Source of the DNA: Fibrobacter succinogenes
GTDB taxonomy: Bacteria > Fibrobacterota > Fibrobacteria > Fibrobacterales > Fibrobacteraceae
DNA: 64,000 nucleotides
Assembly: GCA_902761355.1 (NCBI GenBank)
Contig: CACWJY010000005.1
Span: 54,710 to 118,709, forward strand
Direction of reading: 5' to 3'
Below are positions 25,973-35,133 of this stretch, in pieces. Below the pieces are notes generated by a model. It saw only the letters and a program-made list of their open reading frames with translations. It did not search any database and had not been told where the DNA came from. A program made the position numbers and the translations under genes. Positions within the stretch are counted from its first letter, which is position 1, and each line of letters opens with the position of its first letter.

Positions 25973-26863
25973 TTAAAATCCGGCGGAATATACAATCCTA
26001 AAGCCAATGGTCTGACTGCGGTACTTTGGCTCTTTCTTGTTACGTTCACCAGAAGCAAGTGCAGCTACCTTGTCGGACCAGCCTCCACCACGAACTCCCT
26101 TGTAAACGCCCTCCGCTGGGCCCGTATAGTTTTCTTGCGATACGGTCGGATACGCATCATACCAATCGTTCACCCATTCGGCAACATTACCCGCCATATC
26201 GTAAAGATTTAGCGCATTCGATGTATACGCACCCACTGCCACGGGACCCTTATCCTGTGCATAATAGGCATATTTCGAGGCGACATCGGTATCCCAGTAA
26301 TAAGTCGTCGAGGTCCCCGCCCGCGCTGCAATTTCCCATTCCGTTTCTGTCGGAAGGCGCACGGCTGCAGCCTTGTAATTTACAGATAAATTCATCAATT
26401 CTCCGCTATTATTGACAGAATCGTAAACATACGCCGTATCAAGCCCCGCTCTTTTAGAAAGCGCATTGCAGAATCGCGCCGCATCGTACCAACTTACATT
26501 AAAAATCGGATAAAGAAGGCCCAAGACATCTTCTTTCGGAAGATCACCCATGATTTCAGCATAAAGGCCCTGCCTCACCTCAAATTTGCCTATAGAAAAC
26601 GCGTTTACCTTATACTCTACCGTTCCACGAGAAAAAATCAACGCAGGTATTTCCACCATTTCTACAAATTTCGACAAATCGGTACTGTCACCGGATTCGG
26701 ACGCAGAACTAGAAGACCCATCCACATGGGCACCGGAGCTTGTATTTACAGCATGGCCGCCATTATTGATAGGGGTTCCCGTACCCATATCTTCGGCATC
26801 ACCCGTCGCAGTACAAGCAACAAGGCTTGCAACCAAAAAAGCGCCCACAAACAGCTTATACAT
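25973..26863 (-). CDS. FGE/SUMF1-fold lipoprotein
   Basis: 296 aa. Lipobox LVAC, then a Ser-rich linker to about residue 62. The remainder is an FGE-sulfatase domain: IGKFEVRQGLYAEIMG, NVSWYDAARFCNALSKRAGLD, VRLPTETEWEIAARAG, NLYDMAGNVAEWVNDWY, VRGGGWSD and a terminal IGFRIVYS. The domain is complete, but I do not see the paired Cys that true formylglycine-generating enzymes use near the C-terminus, so it is probably a binding or structural relative. It lies 26 bp downstream of the M6-like gene and probably shares its transcript. Confidence 0.88.
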   Translation of the reverse strand: MYKLFVGAFLVASLVACTATGDAEDMGTGTPINNGGHAVNTSSGAHVDGSSSSASESGDSTDLSKFVEMVEIPALIFSRGTVEYKVNAFSIGKFEVRQGLYAEIMGDLPKEDVLGLLYPIFNVSWYDAARFCNALSKRAGLDTAYVYDSVNNSGELMNLSVNYKAAAVRLPTETEWEIAARAGTSTTYYWDTDVASKYAYYAQDKGPVAVGAYTSNALNLYDMAGNVAEWVNDWYDAYPTVSQENYTGPAEGVYKGVRGGGWSDKVAALASGERNKKEPKYRSQTIGFRIVYSAGF

Positions 26864-26889
26864 ACTCTCTCTCCATCGAACAAGGACTA

Positions 26890-29800
26890 TTACTTCACCA
26901 CTCCAACGCGGTAAAGCTTCTGCTTGGTCTTGCCGCTTTCAAACTTGACCTTAAGTCGTGCGGTATAGACATCACTACCCAAGTGTTTCAGGTCAAGATT
27001 TTCGAACTGGTTGCGTCCACGCTTTGCATCACTCATCTTGGCCTTGAACACACAGAGGCCCGTAATATCGTAGAGTTCAAGTGTAGCATCCCTTGCCGCT
27101 GCACCAATTTCAAAGCGGGCTTTCGCGACCCCTCCGCGAACCGGATTCGGGAACATAAAGAATTCCGTAATTTCATCCTTGGCCGAAACCTTCTTTATCT
27201 CATCCAGTTTAGAGGCATCAAAGAAACCTGTACGTTCGTTACCACCCGCAGGGAGCGTCCATGCCGCCGCAGACTCCTCCGCACCGGCCGACGCCTTGTA
27301 CAAGCGGAAAGCAGACAGACTGCTGCGATGCAGAGCGTAGAGTTCCGGGCCCACCGACTTTTTATCCGAAACGGCATTCGCCACAAAGATGCTCATCGGC
27401 TGCAGCACATTCGTCGAATCCACAGACTCAAAGCTACCGGCCGCTATCGGGAATCCATCCGTCACCTTTTTGCCCTTGCCCGTATAGGCATAGACAAGGC
27501 CATCGCTACTCGGCACCAGAATTTCGGGAACCTTATCGCCCGTCACGTCGACAATCACCGGATCACTAAAGAATCCGTTAATCGGGTTTCCACGAGAAAT
27601 CTTTATCGGGAAACCATTCACCGGGAGTCCCGAGCGGTCAAGCGCATACACCATGTTGTCACCTAGGAATACAACTTCGGGATAACCATCTCCGTTGATA
27701 TCGCCGATGGCAATACCGGAGGTCTCGTCCTTAAGCCCACTAGTACCGCCAGCACCGCGCTTATACTGCTTGGTCCAACTAATTACATTCTTGCCTTCAG
27801 GAGCATTTGCAGCCGTTACCGTTCCACGGCTACCTACCGCAATCACGTCAATGACGCCATCGCGGTCCATATCGGTACAGGCCAAACGGAAAGTCTCACC
27901 AGTCTTACCGTTCAGCTTTATCTCTCGATCTTGCACATACGCCATGCCAGACTTTGTCGCATAGGCAAAAAGATCCTTGCCGTCCGAAGCTCCGCAATAG
28001 ACAATATCGTTGACACCTTCGCGTTCATCGATACGCTTGATTTTCTTGTCGCTTACACTGAACGAGGCTACACCCTTTACCGTTGCAAAGCGGACTTCTC
28101 CACCAAATAGCACAGGCCCCGCCGTCGCAGAATCAATGGAATAGTCCTGCGACATCGGCACTCCGCCCGCAAAACTCGTCTGTACTAGCTTGTTCGCATG
28201 CAGGCTATAAACATCCTTGCCATCGCTCGCCATTCCCACCAGCGGACCATAACTAGCACCTACGCGGTACAGCGGAATTTCGGCCAACGAATCTTTCTGC
28301 AAAAGGCGCTTTTGCACCACAGCCGTATCTGCCGGGAACAACGTGTCGCCAAGCGCGTCGAACACCTGAAGCGTTCCATCCATGGCTCCCACGACCAACA
28401 TTTTTTCATCATCTTTTTCCGGATGATTTACGAATAACGCTCCACGCACCGCAGATGCGAGCCCAATATTTCTCGGGAACTGCGAACCGTCAATGCTACC
28501 GTCATCAATGCTGACGGTCACGCTAATTTTGAGAGCGGCAAAATTCGCCACGCTATCGCCCATAAACGAATTGGCCGTTTTTTCAACACGGGCATCCTTT
28601 GGTACGTTCACCGTAATCTTGATTCCAGTGTAGCCGCCCTGCGTCGTCATGGTATTTGCATAGCCTGTAGGGTTAATCGACTTTACCGTATCGCGACCCT
28701 TTGACGGAATACGGATATGCGGCAGCAAATCTGCACCCGAGCCATAATCATAGGTATCTTCGCCAATAGCATTCTTGAACGTCTTGCCGATACTCAAAAT
28801 GCTGTCAGCTTCGACGATTGCAAGGCCAAACTGATGGTCCCGAGTCGTATCGCCACCCCAAAAATTCGCAACCCCATACTTCAAGGTTTCACGCAGGTAC
28901 CAATCGTTCACACGCCAAACGACTATACCGCTCGCAGGGAGCCCCGCATCAAAGCTACTAACATCCAGAATGATCCCCTCTGCCTTATTGCCATTCTCGT
29001 CACACTTGCCCTTGACACAAACGGTGTCTTCAAAGATCTGTTCCAGACTATCGACAGAATACGTTTTTACGTAAGTTTTAGAACCATCATCGGGGTCGCC
29101 GAGAGTCACGTCCACCTTGCCGTCTTTGCTCCAGCTACGCTGACGGTTTTCTATCAGCAGGTATTCACTCGCGCTCAACGGGACCTTCACAATTTCAGTT
29201 CCTGTACCAGTTCCAGCCGCAGCAATTTCGACAGTCACAGGCTTTCCCGCCACAGGACGAACCTCTTTCACCTGCGACCACCCCATGTAGGCACGCTCCC
29301 AGGCTGCAGGCATCGAGGGCAAGAAGCCATTGCCCGCATTGTAACCAGCAAAATCCATCACGTCAAAATAACCCAGACGGCTAGTCCCCCGTACTACATC
29401 GTATGTATTCGGGAGGCCAAGTTCGCGCGCAATCTGGTTGACAATAATTCCGTTGACACCCCAGTTAAGGCCATCCTGCGACGCCGTTTCACTCGTCACC
29501 ATGACAGAACGGAGCGTATCCACTTTCCCGTTCGGAATATAAAGTCCCATCGTCACCGTATCTCCCGACTCGTTCACGCCAAGGACAGCCTTTGCAAAAG
29601 GCGTCTTTGCCGAATCAGGCAGCAAGTATTCCCACGAAGCCCCATCGATGTAGACATCCATAAAGTCACCCGGAGTATTCGCATTGCGGGTTCCCATGCT
29701 ACCGCCATCGACCAATCGGCTTGCGCCCGCATGAATTATCATGTAGACGCGTTTTACGTTCGGGTTTGTCGAAGCCGGAATGCGGAACGGCCCCGATTCC

Positions 29801-30267
29801 GAAGAATCCTTGGCTGCCGCCGAAATGGCATCGTAAATAAACTGCAGATAATCACGACTGCGAGCCTCGTCAAATTCCGCCGTCTTTTCACCCTTCATCT
29901 TGCTAGTGCGGTTATAGCGGATAATCTGCTCATCCAACTTATAGGCACTTGACAGTTCCGGGAAAATACGAGACTTTATAACCAGGTTCCCATTACTCGC
30001 CTTATTGAAATAGGCATTCGCAAAGTCAAAGTGCTTTTTCCAATAAGGGACACCATTACGATATCCCGAGGGGTCAAGCTTATAGTTGTCCTTTTTACCC
30101 TTGTCCTTATCAAAAAGGCCCGTTCCCGTAGTCAGGCTGTTATCTGGAGACTCTTCTGCAAACTGCACACGAATAGCAAACACCTCCAGGGTATCCACCG
30201 CAAAGGCTGCCGGTGTACAACAGAAAACGCCAAAAACAAATGCAAAGAAAAAAGCATTTAACTTCAT
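26890..30267 (-). CDS. Large secreted M6-like pseudopeptidase with FG-GAP/VCBS repeats and C-terminal sorting domain
   Basis: 1125 aa. Signal peptide 1-23. Residues 24-600 follow the M6 (immune inhibitor A-type) metalloprotease plan: an FDFANAYFNKASNGNL segment, the zinc-site region at 270-305 ending LGLPNTYD and LGYFDVMDFAGYN, then a post-domain with DWYLRETL. The zinc motif HExxH is Asn277-Gln278-Ile-Ala-Arg281 here, losing both His ligands and the catalytic Glu. Residues about 640-960 carry FG-GAP/VCBS-like units (TDMDRDGVIDVIAVG, GDINGDGYPEVVFLG, VDVTGDKVPEILVPS). The last 90 residues (MFPNPVRGG, LYDITGLCVFKAKM, final YRVGVVK) form a type A-like sorting domain, so cell-surface or secreted export is expected. 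Confidence 0.85.
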   Translation of the reverse strand: MKLNAFFFAFVFGVFCCTPAAFAVDTLEVFAIRVQFAEESPDNSLTTGTGLFDKDKGKKDNYKLDPSGYRNGVPYWKKHFDFANAYFNKASNGNLVIKSRIFPELSSAYKLDEQIIRYNRTSKMKGEKTAEFDEARSRDYLQFIYDAISAAAKDSSESGPFRIPASTNPNVKRVYMIIHAGASRLVDGGSMGTRNANTPGDFMDVYIDGASWEYLLPDSAKTPFAKAVLGVNESGDTVTMGLYIPNGKVDTLRSVMVTSETASQDGLNWGVNGIIVNQIARELGLPNTYDVVRGTSRLGYFDVMDFAGYNAGNGFLPSMPAAWERAYMGWSQVKEVRPVAGKPVTVEIAAAGTGTGTEIVKVPLSASEYLLIENRQRSWSKDGKVDVTLGDPDDGSKTYVKTYSVDSLEQIFEDTVCVKGKCDENGNKAEGIILDVSSFDAGLPASGIVVWRVNDWYLRETLKYGVANFWGGDTTRDHQFGLAIVEADSILSIGKTFKNAIGEDTYDYGSGADLLPHIRIPSKGRDTVKSINPTGYANTMTTQGGYTGIKITVNVPKDARVEKTANSFMGDSVANFAALKISVTVSIDDGSIDGSQFPRNIGLASAVRGALFVNHPEKDDEKMLVVGAMDGTLQVFDALGDTLFPADTAVVQKRLLQKDSLAEIPLYRVGASYGPLVGMASDGKDVYSLHANKLVQTSFAGGVPMSQDYSIDSATAGPVLFGGEVRFATVKGVASFSVSDKKIKRIDEREGVNDIVYCGASDGKDLFAYATKSGMAYVQDREIKLNGKTGETFRLACTDMDRDGVIDVIAVGSRGTVTAANAPEGKNVISWTKQYKRGAGGTSGLKDETSGIAIGDINGDGYPEVVFLGDNMVYALDRSGLPVNGFPIKISRGNPINGFFSDPVIVDVTGDKVPEILVPSSDGLVYAYTGKGKKVTDGFPIAAGSFESVDSTNVLQPMSIFVANAVSDKKSVGPELYALHRSSLSAFRLYKASAGAEESAAAWTLPAGGNERTGFFDASKLDEIKKVSAKDEITEFFMFPNPVRGGVAKARFEIGAAARDATLELYDITGLCVFKAKMSDAKRGRNQFENLDLKHLGSDVYTARLKVKFESGKTKQKLYRVGVVK

Positions 30268-30298
30268 GCTTACAATTTACAAAAAACAGCAAAAGAAA

Positions 30299-30320
30299 AT
30301 GCCGCACTCCCGTGCGGCAT
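30299..30320 (-). terminator. Terminator of the patatin gene
   Basis: Perfect 9-bp arms ATGCCGCAC (30299-30307) and GTGCGGCAT (30312-30320) with a 4-nt loop. On the minus strand it is followed by TTTTCTTTT. It lies 11 bp after the patatin stop at 30332. Confidence 0.85.
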
Positions 30321-30331
30321 TCCTTAAAGTA

Positions 30332-31216
30332 TTACTTGGTAGACGTCGATTTGACGAACTTTAGCACATCCTTGCGCACACTGTCATAGTAGGCGTCCCA
30401 AATATTGGAAACTTCATCCACCAAAGAAAGGTCATCCATGGCGTACTTGTCATCCACCTCGGGAGCGGCACGGAATACGTTTTCTTTACCAATGTTCGCA
30501 CAGGCTTCGAAATAGCCGGAGTTACCCGTACGGGCCACCCATTCTTCCAGAATATACTTACCCCAGCCAATAATACTCTTGTCCTTGGGCGCATTATTCG
30601 GGCGCACCATGCCAGTATTAAACGAAAGAATCTTATAGTTGCCCTTGAATTCTTTTACTTTGTTCAAACCGGATTCCAGAACCATGATCGGGTCATTTGC
30701 CCACATGCCACCATCGCAATAGATTTCTTTCTTGCCATCCTTGTTGCGGCTAACCGTATCAAAATAGGTCGGAGCAGAGCAGCTCGAAAGCACGGCAAAC
30801 CACTGGTCCGACATGCCATCGCCACGGTCCCATACCTTTTCGACACTTTCACCGTTCATAAAGGTCGCCGGAATAAAGATTGGTTTCTTGAACTCGTACA
30901 TCTTGTAACGGAAGTTCTTTTGCAGGAGTTTCTTGAGCTTGGAATTGTCATAGCGATAGTAGTTGTTCGTGACAATGCGGGCGGCGCTTACCTTGGTAAA
31001 GATATCAGCCAAGTTTTCTCTGTACAGGTCATACAATTCTGCGGCGCTCAAGCCAGTGCAAAGGCCTGCAGCCACAATAGAACCCGTCGATGTTCCTGCG
31101 AATGCCGAGCCCCGTTCCGCAAGAGTTGCGCCTAAGTCTTCTTCAAGACGGCGCATAAACTGCAGAGGACCGATACCGAGGGCTCCACCACCAGAAACAG
31201 AAATAGCAAGCTTCAT
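30332..31216 (-). CDS. Patatin-like phospholipase
   Basis: 294 aa, soluble, no signal peptide. The glycine-rich oxyanion loop GGGALG is at residues 9-14, the nucleophile elbow GTSTG has Ser43, and the catalytic dyad Asp168 is in YCDGGMWAND. Patatins hydrolyse acyl chains from membrane glycerophospholipids. AAGGAG precedes the ATG. The divergent neighbour is an LpxL-type acyltransferase, so a shared role in membrane lipid turnover is plausible, though the promoters are separate. Confidence 0.92.
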   Translation of the reverse strand: MKLAISVSGGGALGIGPLQFMRRLEEDLGATLAERGSAFAGTSTGSIVAAGLCTGLSAAELYDLYRENLADIFTKVSAARIVTNNYYRYDNSKLKKLLQKNFRYKMYEFKKPIFIPATFMNGESVEKVWDRGDGMSDQWFAVLSSCSAPTYFDTVSRNKDGKKEIYCDGGMWANDPIMVLESGLNKVKEFKGNYKILSFNTGMVRPNNAPKDKSIIGWGKYILEEWVARTGNSGYFEACANIGKENVFRAAPEVDDKYAMDDLSLVDEVSNIWDAYYDSVRKDVLKFVKSTSTK

Positions 31217-31292
31217 AAGATTCTCCTTTTCTATATAAATTTATTTTGTTGCTATTAAAATCGACAAACAAAATAACTTGTTCAAATCCATT

Positions 31293-32177
31293 ATGCACGA
31301 CATTTTTAGTAAAATAATTTCTACAAAGTTTTATAAATTTGTACCGATGCATTTTTTGGGAGCGACATTTGAAAAATTGTCATACAGCGTACTACATGCA
31401 GTAGGCTGGAAGCGTAAGACTGTTCACGCCAATCGAGCTTTGGTTTACAAAGAAAGACCTATCGACTCCCAAACATTTTACAGACAAATGCTCAAACATC
31501 TGACTCACCACGTGACAGAAATTCTGTTTGACTTTAACAAGTTCAAAAAACTGCCGCACCATGTCGAATGTTACCCCTACAAAAAAGACGGATTCATTTA
31601 CGAACTTGCGCCCGGCAGCGCTGACGTCCTTACTAAAATGCGACAGGGCGGTATCTTTTTAACCGCCCATTACGGCAACTATGAGGCCATTGGTCCCTGG
31701 CTCTGCAGCCTCAATATTCCTCTCAAGGCAAGCTATATTCCCCTAAAGCCCTCCTGGCTCAACCACCTGGTCGAAAGCAGACTACGCTCCGTCAACGGGC
31801 AAAGCTACGCCGTCAACGCCAAGAGTCCTCGCGACTTTTTACATCTCCTCGATCAAAAACAACTTTTTTGCCTATTGGCAGATCAAGACAGCCGCATTGC
31901 CAGCGCAAAAAAAGGGAAGCTTCTAGGCCAAGATGTACATGTGAATCCCCTCCCCGACTTTTTACTCAAGCACCGGCCACAGACACCCGTTTTTGTCTGC
32001 TGGCTCGAAGAATACAAGCAGCTCAAAATACTGCACGCCAAAGAAATCTTGCCCGAAAACGGATCTATAGTTATTCCCTATAACCGCTGGCTCGAAAACC
32101 GCATCAACGAAAATTCGACCCTGTGGTACAGCTGGACGCACCGCCGTTTTTACAGTTGTACGCCGCAAATCTATTGA
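31293..32177 (+). CDS. LpxL/HtrB-like lysophospholipid or lipid A acyltransferase
   Basis: 294 aa from the ATG at 31293 (a TTG 15 bp upstream is in frame but less likely). The catalytic HX4E is in TAHYGNYEAIG at about residues 121-126. Downstream LADQDSRIASAK and the PV-hydrophobic strand (QTPVFVCWL) fit the LPLAT family used for late acylation of lipid A or related glycolipids. The C-terminal half ends TLWYSWTHRRFYS, matching the family WxWxHxRW region. There is no obvious signal; members are inner-membrane associated. A structured element follows at 32202-32225. Confidence 0.85.
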   Translation: MHDIFSKIISTKFYKFVPMHFLGATFEKLSYSVLHAVGWKRKTVHANRALVYKERPIDSQTFYRQMLKHLTHHVTEILFDFNKFKKLPHHVECYPYKKDGFIYELAPGSADVLTKMRQGGIFLTAHYGNYEAIGPWLCSLNIPLKASYIPLKPSWLNHLVESRLRSVNGQSYAVNAKSPRDFLHLLDQKQLFCLLADQDSRIASAKKGKLLGQDVHVNPLPDFLLKHRPQTPVFVCWLEEYKQLKILHAKEILPENGSIVIPYNRWLENRINENSTLWYSWTHRRFYSCTPQIY

Positions 32178-32201
32178 AAAACGCCAAAAAAATCGTTTAG
32201 G

Positions 32202-32225
32202 GACACAGCTCCCGTGAGCGGTGTC
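32202..32225 (+). terminator. Hairpin after the acyltransferase gene
   Basis: GACAC-a-GCTC (32202-32211), loop CCGT, GAGC-g-GTGTC (32216-32225): nine pairs with one mismatch, 25 bp after the stop. It lacks a clear T-run, so it may be a Rho-type or processed 3' end instead of an intrinsic terminator. Confidence 0.4.
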
Positions 32226-32299
32226 ACAATCTCAACGGGATAATATTATTCGTTTCTTACAAGCTGGCCTTATCTCCCTCAACTATATAGTTTAAGGGC

Positions 32300-32383
32300 A
32301 TGAAGTCTACAGAAATGAACATCGTCAAGCAGATTGTACTGCTAACCGCTATCGTAGCCGTTCTAGGCTTTATCTACGGATAG
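32300..32383 (+). CDS. Possible 27-aa single-span membrane peptide
   Basis: The frame ATG AAG TCT ... TAG encodes 27 aa: a short polar start with an internal Met at position 6, then a continuous hydrophobic segment (residues 12-25) ending Tyr-Gly. It lies in the gap between two convergent genes, with a TATATAG-like -10 box about 10 bp upstream and AAGGG unusually close to the ATG. The small size and poor ribosome-binding spacing make this a tentative call. Confidence 0.25.
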   Translation: MKSTEMNIVKQIVLLTAIVAVLGFIYG

Positions 32384-32392
32384 CAGTTTCTG

Positions 32393-33142
32393 CTATTCCC
32401 CGACTTTTTTGAAGCTTTTGGGGATATTCAGGCGCCAGGTCCCAGAACTAAAGGACTTGTTGCGTGCAATCTTTTTTATACGGATTTCGAGGAATTTTGC
32501 ACCCTCGATTTCAAAAACAATTCTGGACGGGGTTTCTACCCCCTCAAATTCCTTAAAATCGTAGAAACGGATCGTTTCGTTCTTGCCGGTACTCCCCAAA
32601 CGCGTCAAAGAGGCAATATGCGAATTTTCCTTGGTAAATAAGAAGACGCGACCCGACTTTTCGCGGGCATAGACTGCACCCGGCACCCGTAGCGAATCTA
32701 CGGGGGGCTCGATCTCTTCATAACCTTCTGGCAAAAGGCGACCGTCAAAAATATCGGCCACCTGATGAATATGCACCAACGGAAGCGCCCTGTTGTTCAA
32801 AAGGCCCACCATGTAACCCACACCGTCCACATAAAGTTTTTCGGTCGGGAAAGTCATCAGCCAACCCTGTTCTTGCCACAGGAGCGATGCCACCCCAATG
32901 CCTAGAGGGCCCGTAAGTTCCATACGGTAGCGCTTGCCGGGCACCGAAAAAAGCACCGCATCCAGTTCCTGCGTAGAACTATCCTGCACAATCGTCAACT
33001 GAAATTTGGCACGCAGGCTATCGCGCGGAGCCTCTACAACAGCATCAGAAGATACGGGTTCTACAGCGGGCTTGTTGCCCGCACAGCCGACAAGGACACA
33101 CAACGAAAACAGAACTAATAATTTCAAAAAAAACAAGCGCAT
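32393..33142 (-). CDS. LolB/DUF4292-like outer-membrane lipoprotein
   Basis: 249 aa. Lipobox LVGC (Cys at about residue 20). The body resembles the LolB/LolA half-barrel: SLRAKFQLTIVQDSS, KRYRMELTGPLGIGVASLLWQEQGWLMTF and LYVDGVGYMVGLLNN. LolB receives lipoproteins from LolA and inserts them into the outer membrane, which would suit a genome so rich in lipoproteins. Sequence identity to true LolB is low, so a relative of unknown role is possible. It follows the TPR lipoprotein gene by 42 bp in the purA-led operon. Confidence 0.65.
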   Translation of the reverse strand: MRLFFLKLLVLFSLCVLVGCAGNKPAVEPVSSDAVVEAPRDSLRAKFQLTIVQDSSTQELDAVLFSVPGKRYRMELTGPLGIGVASLLWQEQGWLMTFPTEKLYVDGVGYMVGLLNNRALPLVHIHQVADIFDGRLLPEGYEEIEPPVDSLRVPGAVYAREKSGRVFLFTKENSHIASLTRLGSTGKNETIRFYDFKEFEGVETPSRIVFEIEGAKFLEIRIKKIARNKSFSSGTWRLNIPKSFKKVGE

Positions 33143-33184
33143 TTATAGCCACACAAATTCGACTTTGCTAACGCAAAATCCGTT

Positions 33185-35131
33185 CTACTTTTTCTTAAAA
33201 TACTTCTTTACGGCAGGGTGTTTGGGCTGCAGCTTTTTCAACTTTTTATACGATGCGTCGGCCTCATTCTTCATGCCCAGCGCTTCTTGAATTGCAGCCA
33301 TGTGTTCCCAATAAACGTAGTCTTCATCAAAGTGGGGACTCTTAATCAGTTTCATCACCGTGAGAGCCTCGTTATAAAGTCCCTTGCGATAAAAGCCCCA
33401 CGCCCTAGAATCCAAATAAGCTTCCGAGGGTTCACCTTTACCTTCCGTCATCAAAAGTGCCTTATCTACCAAGGCGATCCCCTTATCCAGTTCTTTGGGA
33501 GTACGATTCAGGTCAATCAAGGTATATCCGTAATAATTCAGGACTTCGGCTACGTCAATCGGCGGATTCACAACCCCAAGAACATGTTCAAATATCGCAA
33601 AGGCTTCGTCGTAACGATCCATGCGCTCCAGGTTCATCGCCATCAACACACGAACGCCCAAATCCAAGGAATCCCTTACAGCAAGGTCCTTATAAAACTC
33701 ATTCGCCCTTTCACGCAAGGCAATAGACTTCTTGATTCTTGCAGAATCGCCAATATCTTTCTGCCAAATTTCCTGAGCTTCCACACACAAGATGCGTGCA
33801 TACACGCTGCGGAACTGACGACGGTTGCGTTCCACATCGGCCACCATACGCTTCATCGAGGCCGAATCGGCTATACCCTCCATCGGAGCCCATTTGTCCC
33901 ACACGGCAATCAAGGAGTCCAGCATCTTGTATGCCTTGGAATACAGTTTTGCGGTCCCATAGGTCATGGCAAGTAAAGCCTTGTCGCCCCCCAGCGCAAC
34001 GGAGTCCGCCTTTTCGGCATAGCGCACAGCCTCTTTCGGCTTGTTTTCTTTAAAGGCTATCGCAGACAAGGCATGGTAAGCGTTCGTCACATAAACTCGC
34101 TGGTCGACCATGTTTTCGGCTGCATATTTCAACAGCACCTTGGCGCTATCCAAATCGCCGTACATATTCGAATAATGTCCCAAGAAATTGGCAAGTATCG
34201 GCGTACGTACCTGGTCTACATAATACTTTTTCTTAAGCATCGCATAGGCAGAATCACGATTGATTTCAGCAAGCGTACTCATCAACAGGACAATCATCGA
34301 TTCATCTTCTTGCGTCGATTCGGTCAACGTATCGACAACCGCCTGGACCTCTTTAAGGCGCTTTTGGAACACAAGCCCCTGCACCATCTGCAAAAGCATC
34401 TTCTTGTCGCCGGTCGCCTCGTGGCCCTTTTCAAAAAGTTCTACAACCGCCGAATCTTTCCCCTGATCCAGGAGCAGCTTGAGCTGTCGCTGAAAAAGCG
34501 TCGGCATGTAGTTTACTTGAGGCAGCAACAAATCATAGACACGCACCAACTCCTTGCTATCCTGGATCGCTTCCAAAAAGAGGCTGTAGTCATACAGGAG
34601 AGTCATGTCCTGATAACGGGAGGTGTCGAGCGCCGCATTAAAATACTTGCGGGCGGAATCAGCGCGGCCATCCTTCACATATAAATGAGCAAGAAGTCCC
34701 AACTGAGAAGCCGTCGCACGGCCCTTCAGCTTTTGGGCACGCTGAGCCTGAACTAGCGCCAAGGAATCGGCGCCCTGTGCCATCATGATTTCAGCAAGTT
34801 TAAAAGCCAGGAATCGGCTATTGGGATCCGATTCTGCTGCATGCTGCCAAAACACGTTCGCCAAGGGCTTTTCGCCGCGGAGTTCCATTTCTTGGGCACG
34901 GATAAACGATTCATGGGCTGCATCGATATTCTGAGAAAGAGCGGGCTCTTCGGCTGCGGCCGCCTTCATAGAATCAAGCTTGGCATTTACCGCCATTGCA
35001 ATCGCAGCAGAATCAGCTGCGGTCAGGGCCTCACCTTTCTTTGCCGACGAGGCACATGCCGACAGTGAAAGCGACATCGTAAAAAACGAAGCCGCTGCAG
35101 CAAACGAAAGTACAAAAGCCCTGATGCGCAT
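33185..35131 (-). CDS. TPR-repeat lipoprotein
   Basis: 648 aa. Lipobox LSAC near residue 25. An Ala-rich linker (about 30-65) precedes a long TPR solenoid: NVFWQHAAESDPNSRFLAFK, ALVQAQRAQKLKGRA, ADSARKYFNAALDTSR and, in the C-terminal part, YDEAFAIFEHVLG, GLYNEALTVMKLIKS and ADASYKKLKKLQPKHP. Such proteins organise outer-membrane or periplasmic assemblies. It lies two bases from the PASTA gene and 42 bp before the LolB-like gene, so all three probably share one mRNA. Confidence 0.85.
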   Translation of the reverse strand: MRIRAFVLSFAAAASFFTMSLSLSACASSAKKGEALTAADSAAIAMAVNAKLDSMKAAAAEEPALSQNIDAAHESFIRAQEMELRGEKPLANVFWQHAAESDPNSRFLAFKLAEIMMAQGADSLALVQAQRAQKLKGRATASQLGLLAHLYVKDGRADSARKYFNAALDTSRYQDMTLLYDYSLFLEAIQDSKELVRVYDLLLPQVNYMPTLFQRQLKLLLDQGKDSAVVELFEKGHEATGDKKMLLQMVQGLVFQKRLKEVQAVVDTLTESTQEDESMIVLLMSTLAEINRDSAYAMLKKKYYVDQVRTPILANFLGHYSNMYGDLDSAKVLLKYAAENMVDQRVYVTNAYHALSAIAFKENKPKEAVRYAEKADSVALGGDKALLAMTYGTAKLYSKAYKMLDSLIAVWDKWAPMEGIADSASMKRMVADVERNRRQFRSVYARILCVEAQEIWQKDIGDSARIKKSIALRERANEFYKDLAVRDSLDLGVRVLMAMNLERMDRYDEAFAIFEHVLGVVNPPIDVAEVLNYYGYTLIDLNRTPKELDKGIALVDKALLMTEGKGEPSEAYLDSRAWGFYRKGLYNEALTVMKLIKSPHFDEDYVYWEHMAAIQEALGMKNEADASYKKLKKLQPKHPAVKKYFKKK

Positions 35132-35133
35132 TC

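Noticed and set aside
28717..29952. 411-residue plus-strand frame opposite the M6-like gene
   Set aside because: Antisense to a multi-domain secreted protein; no start signals and basic, low-quality composition.
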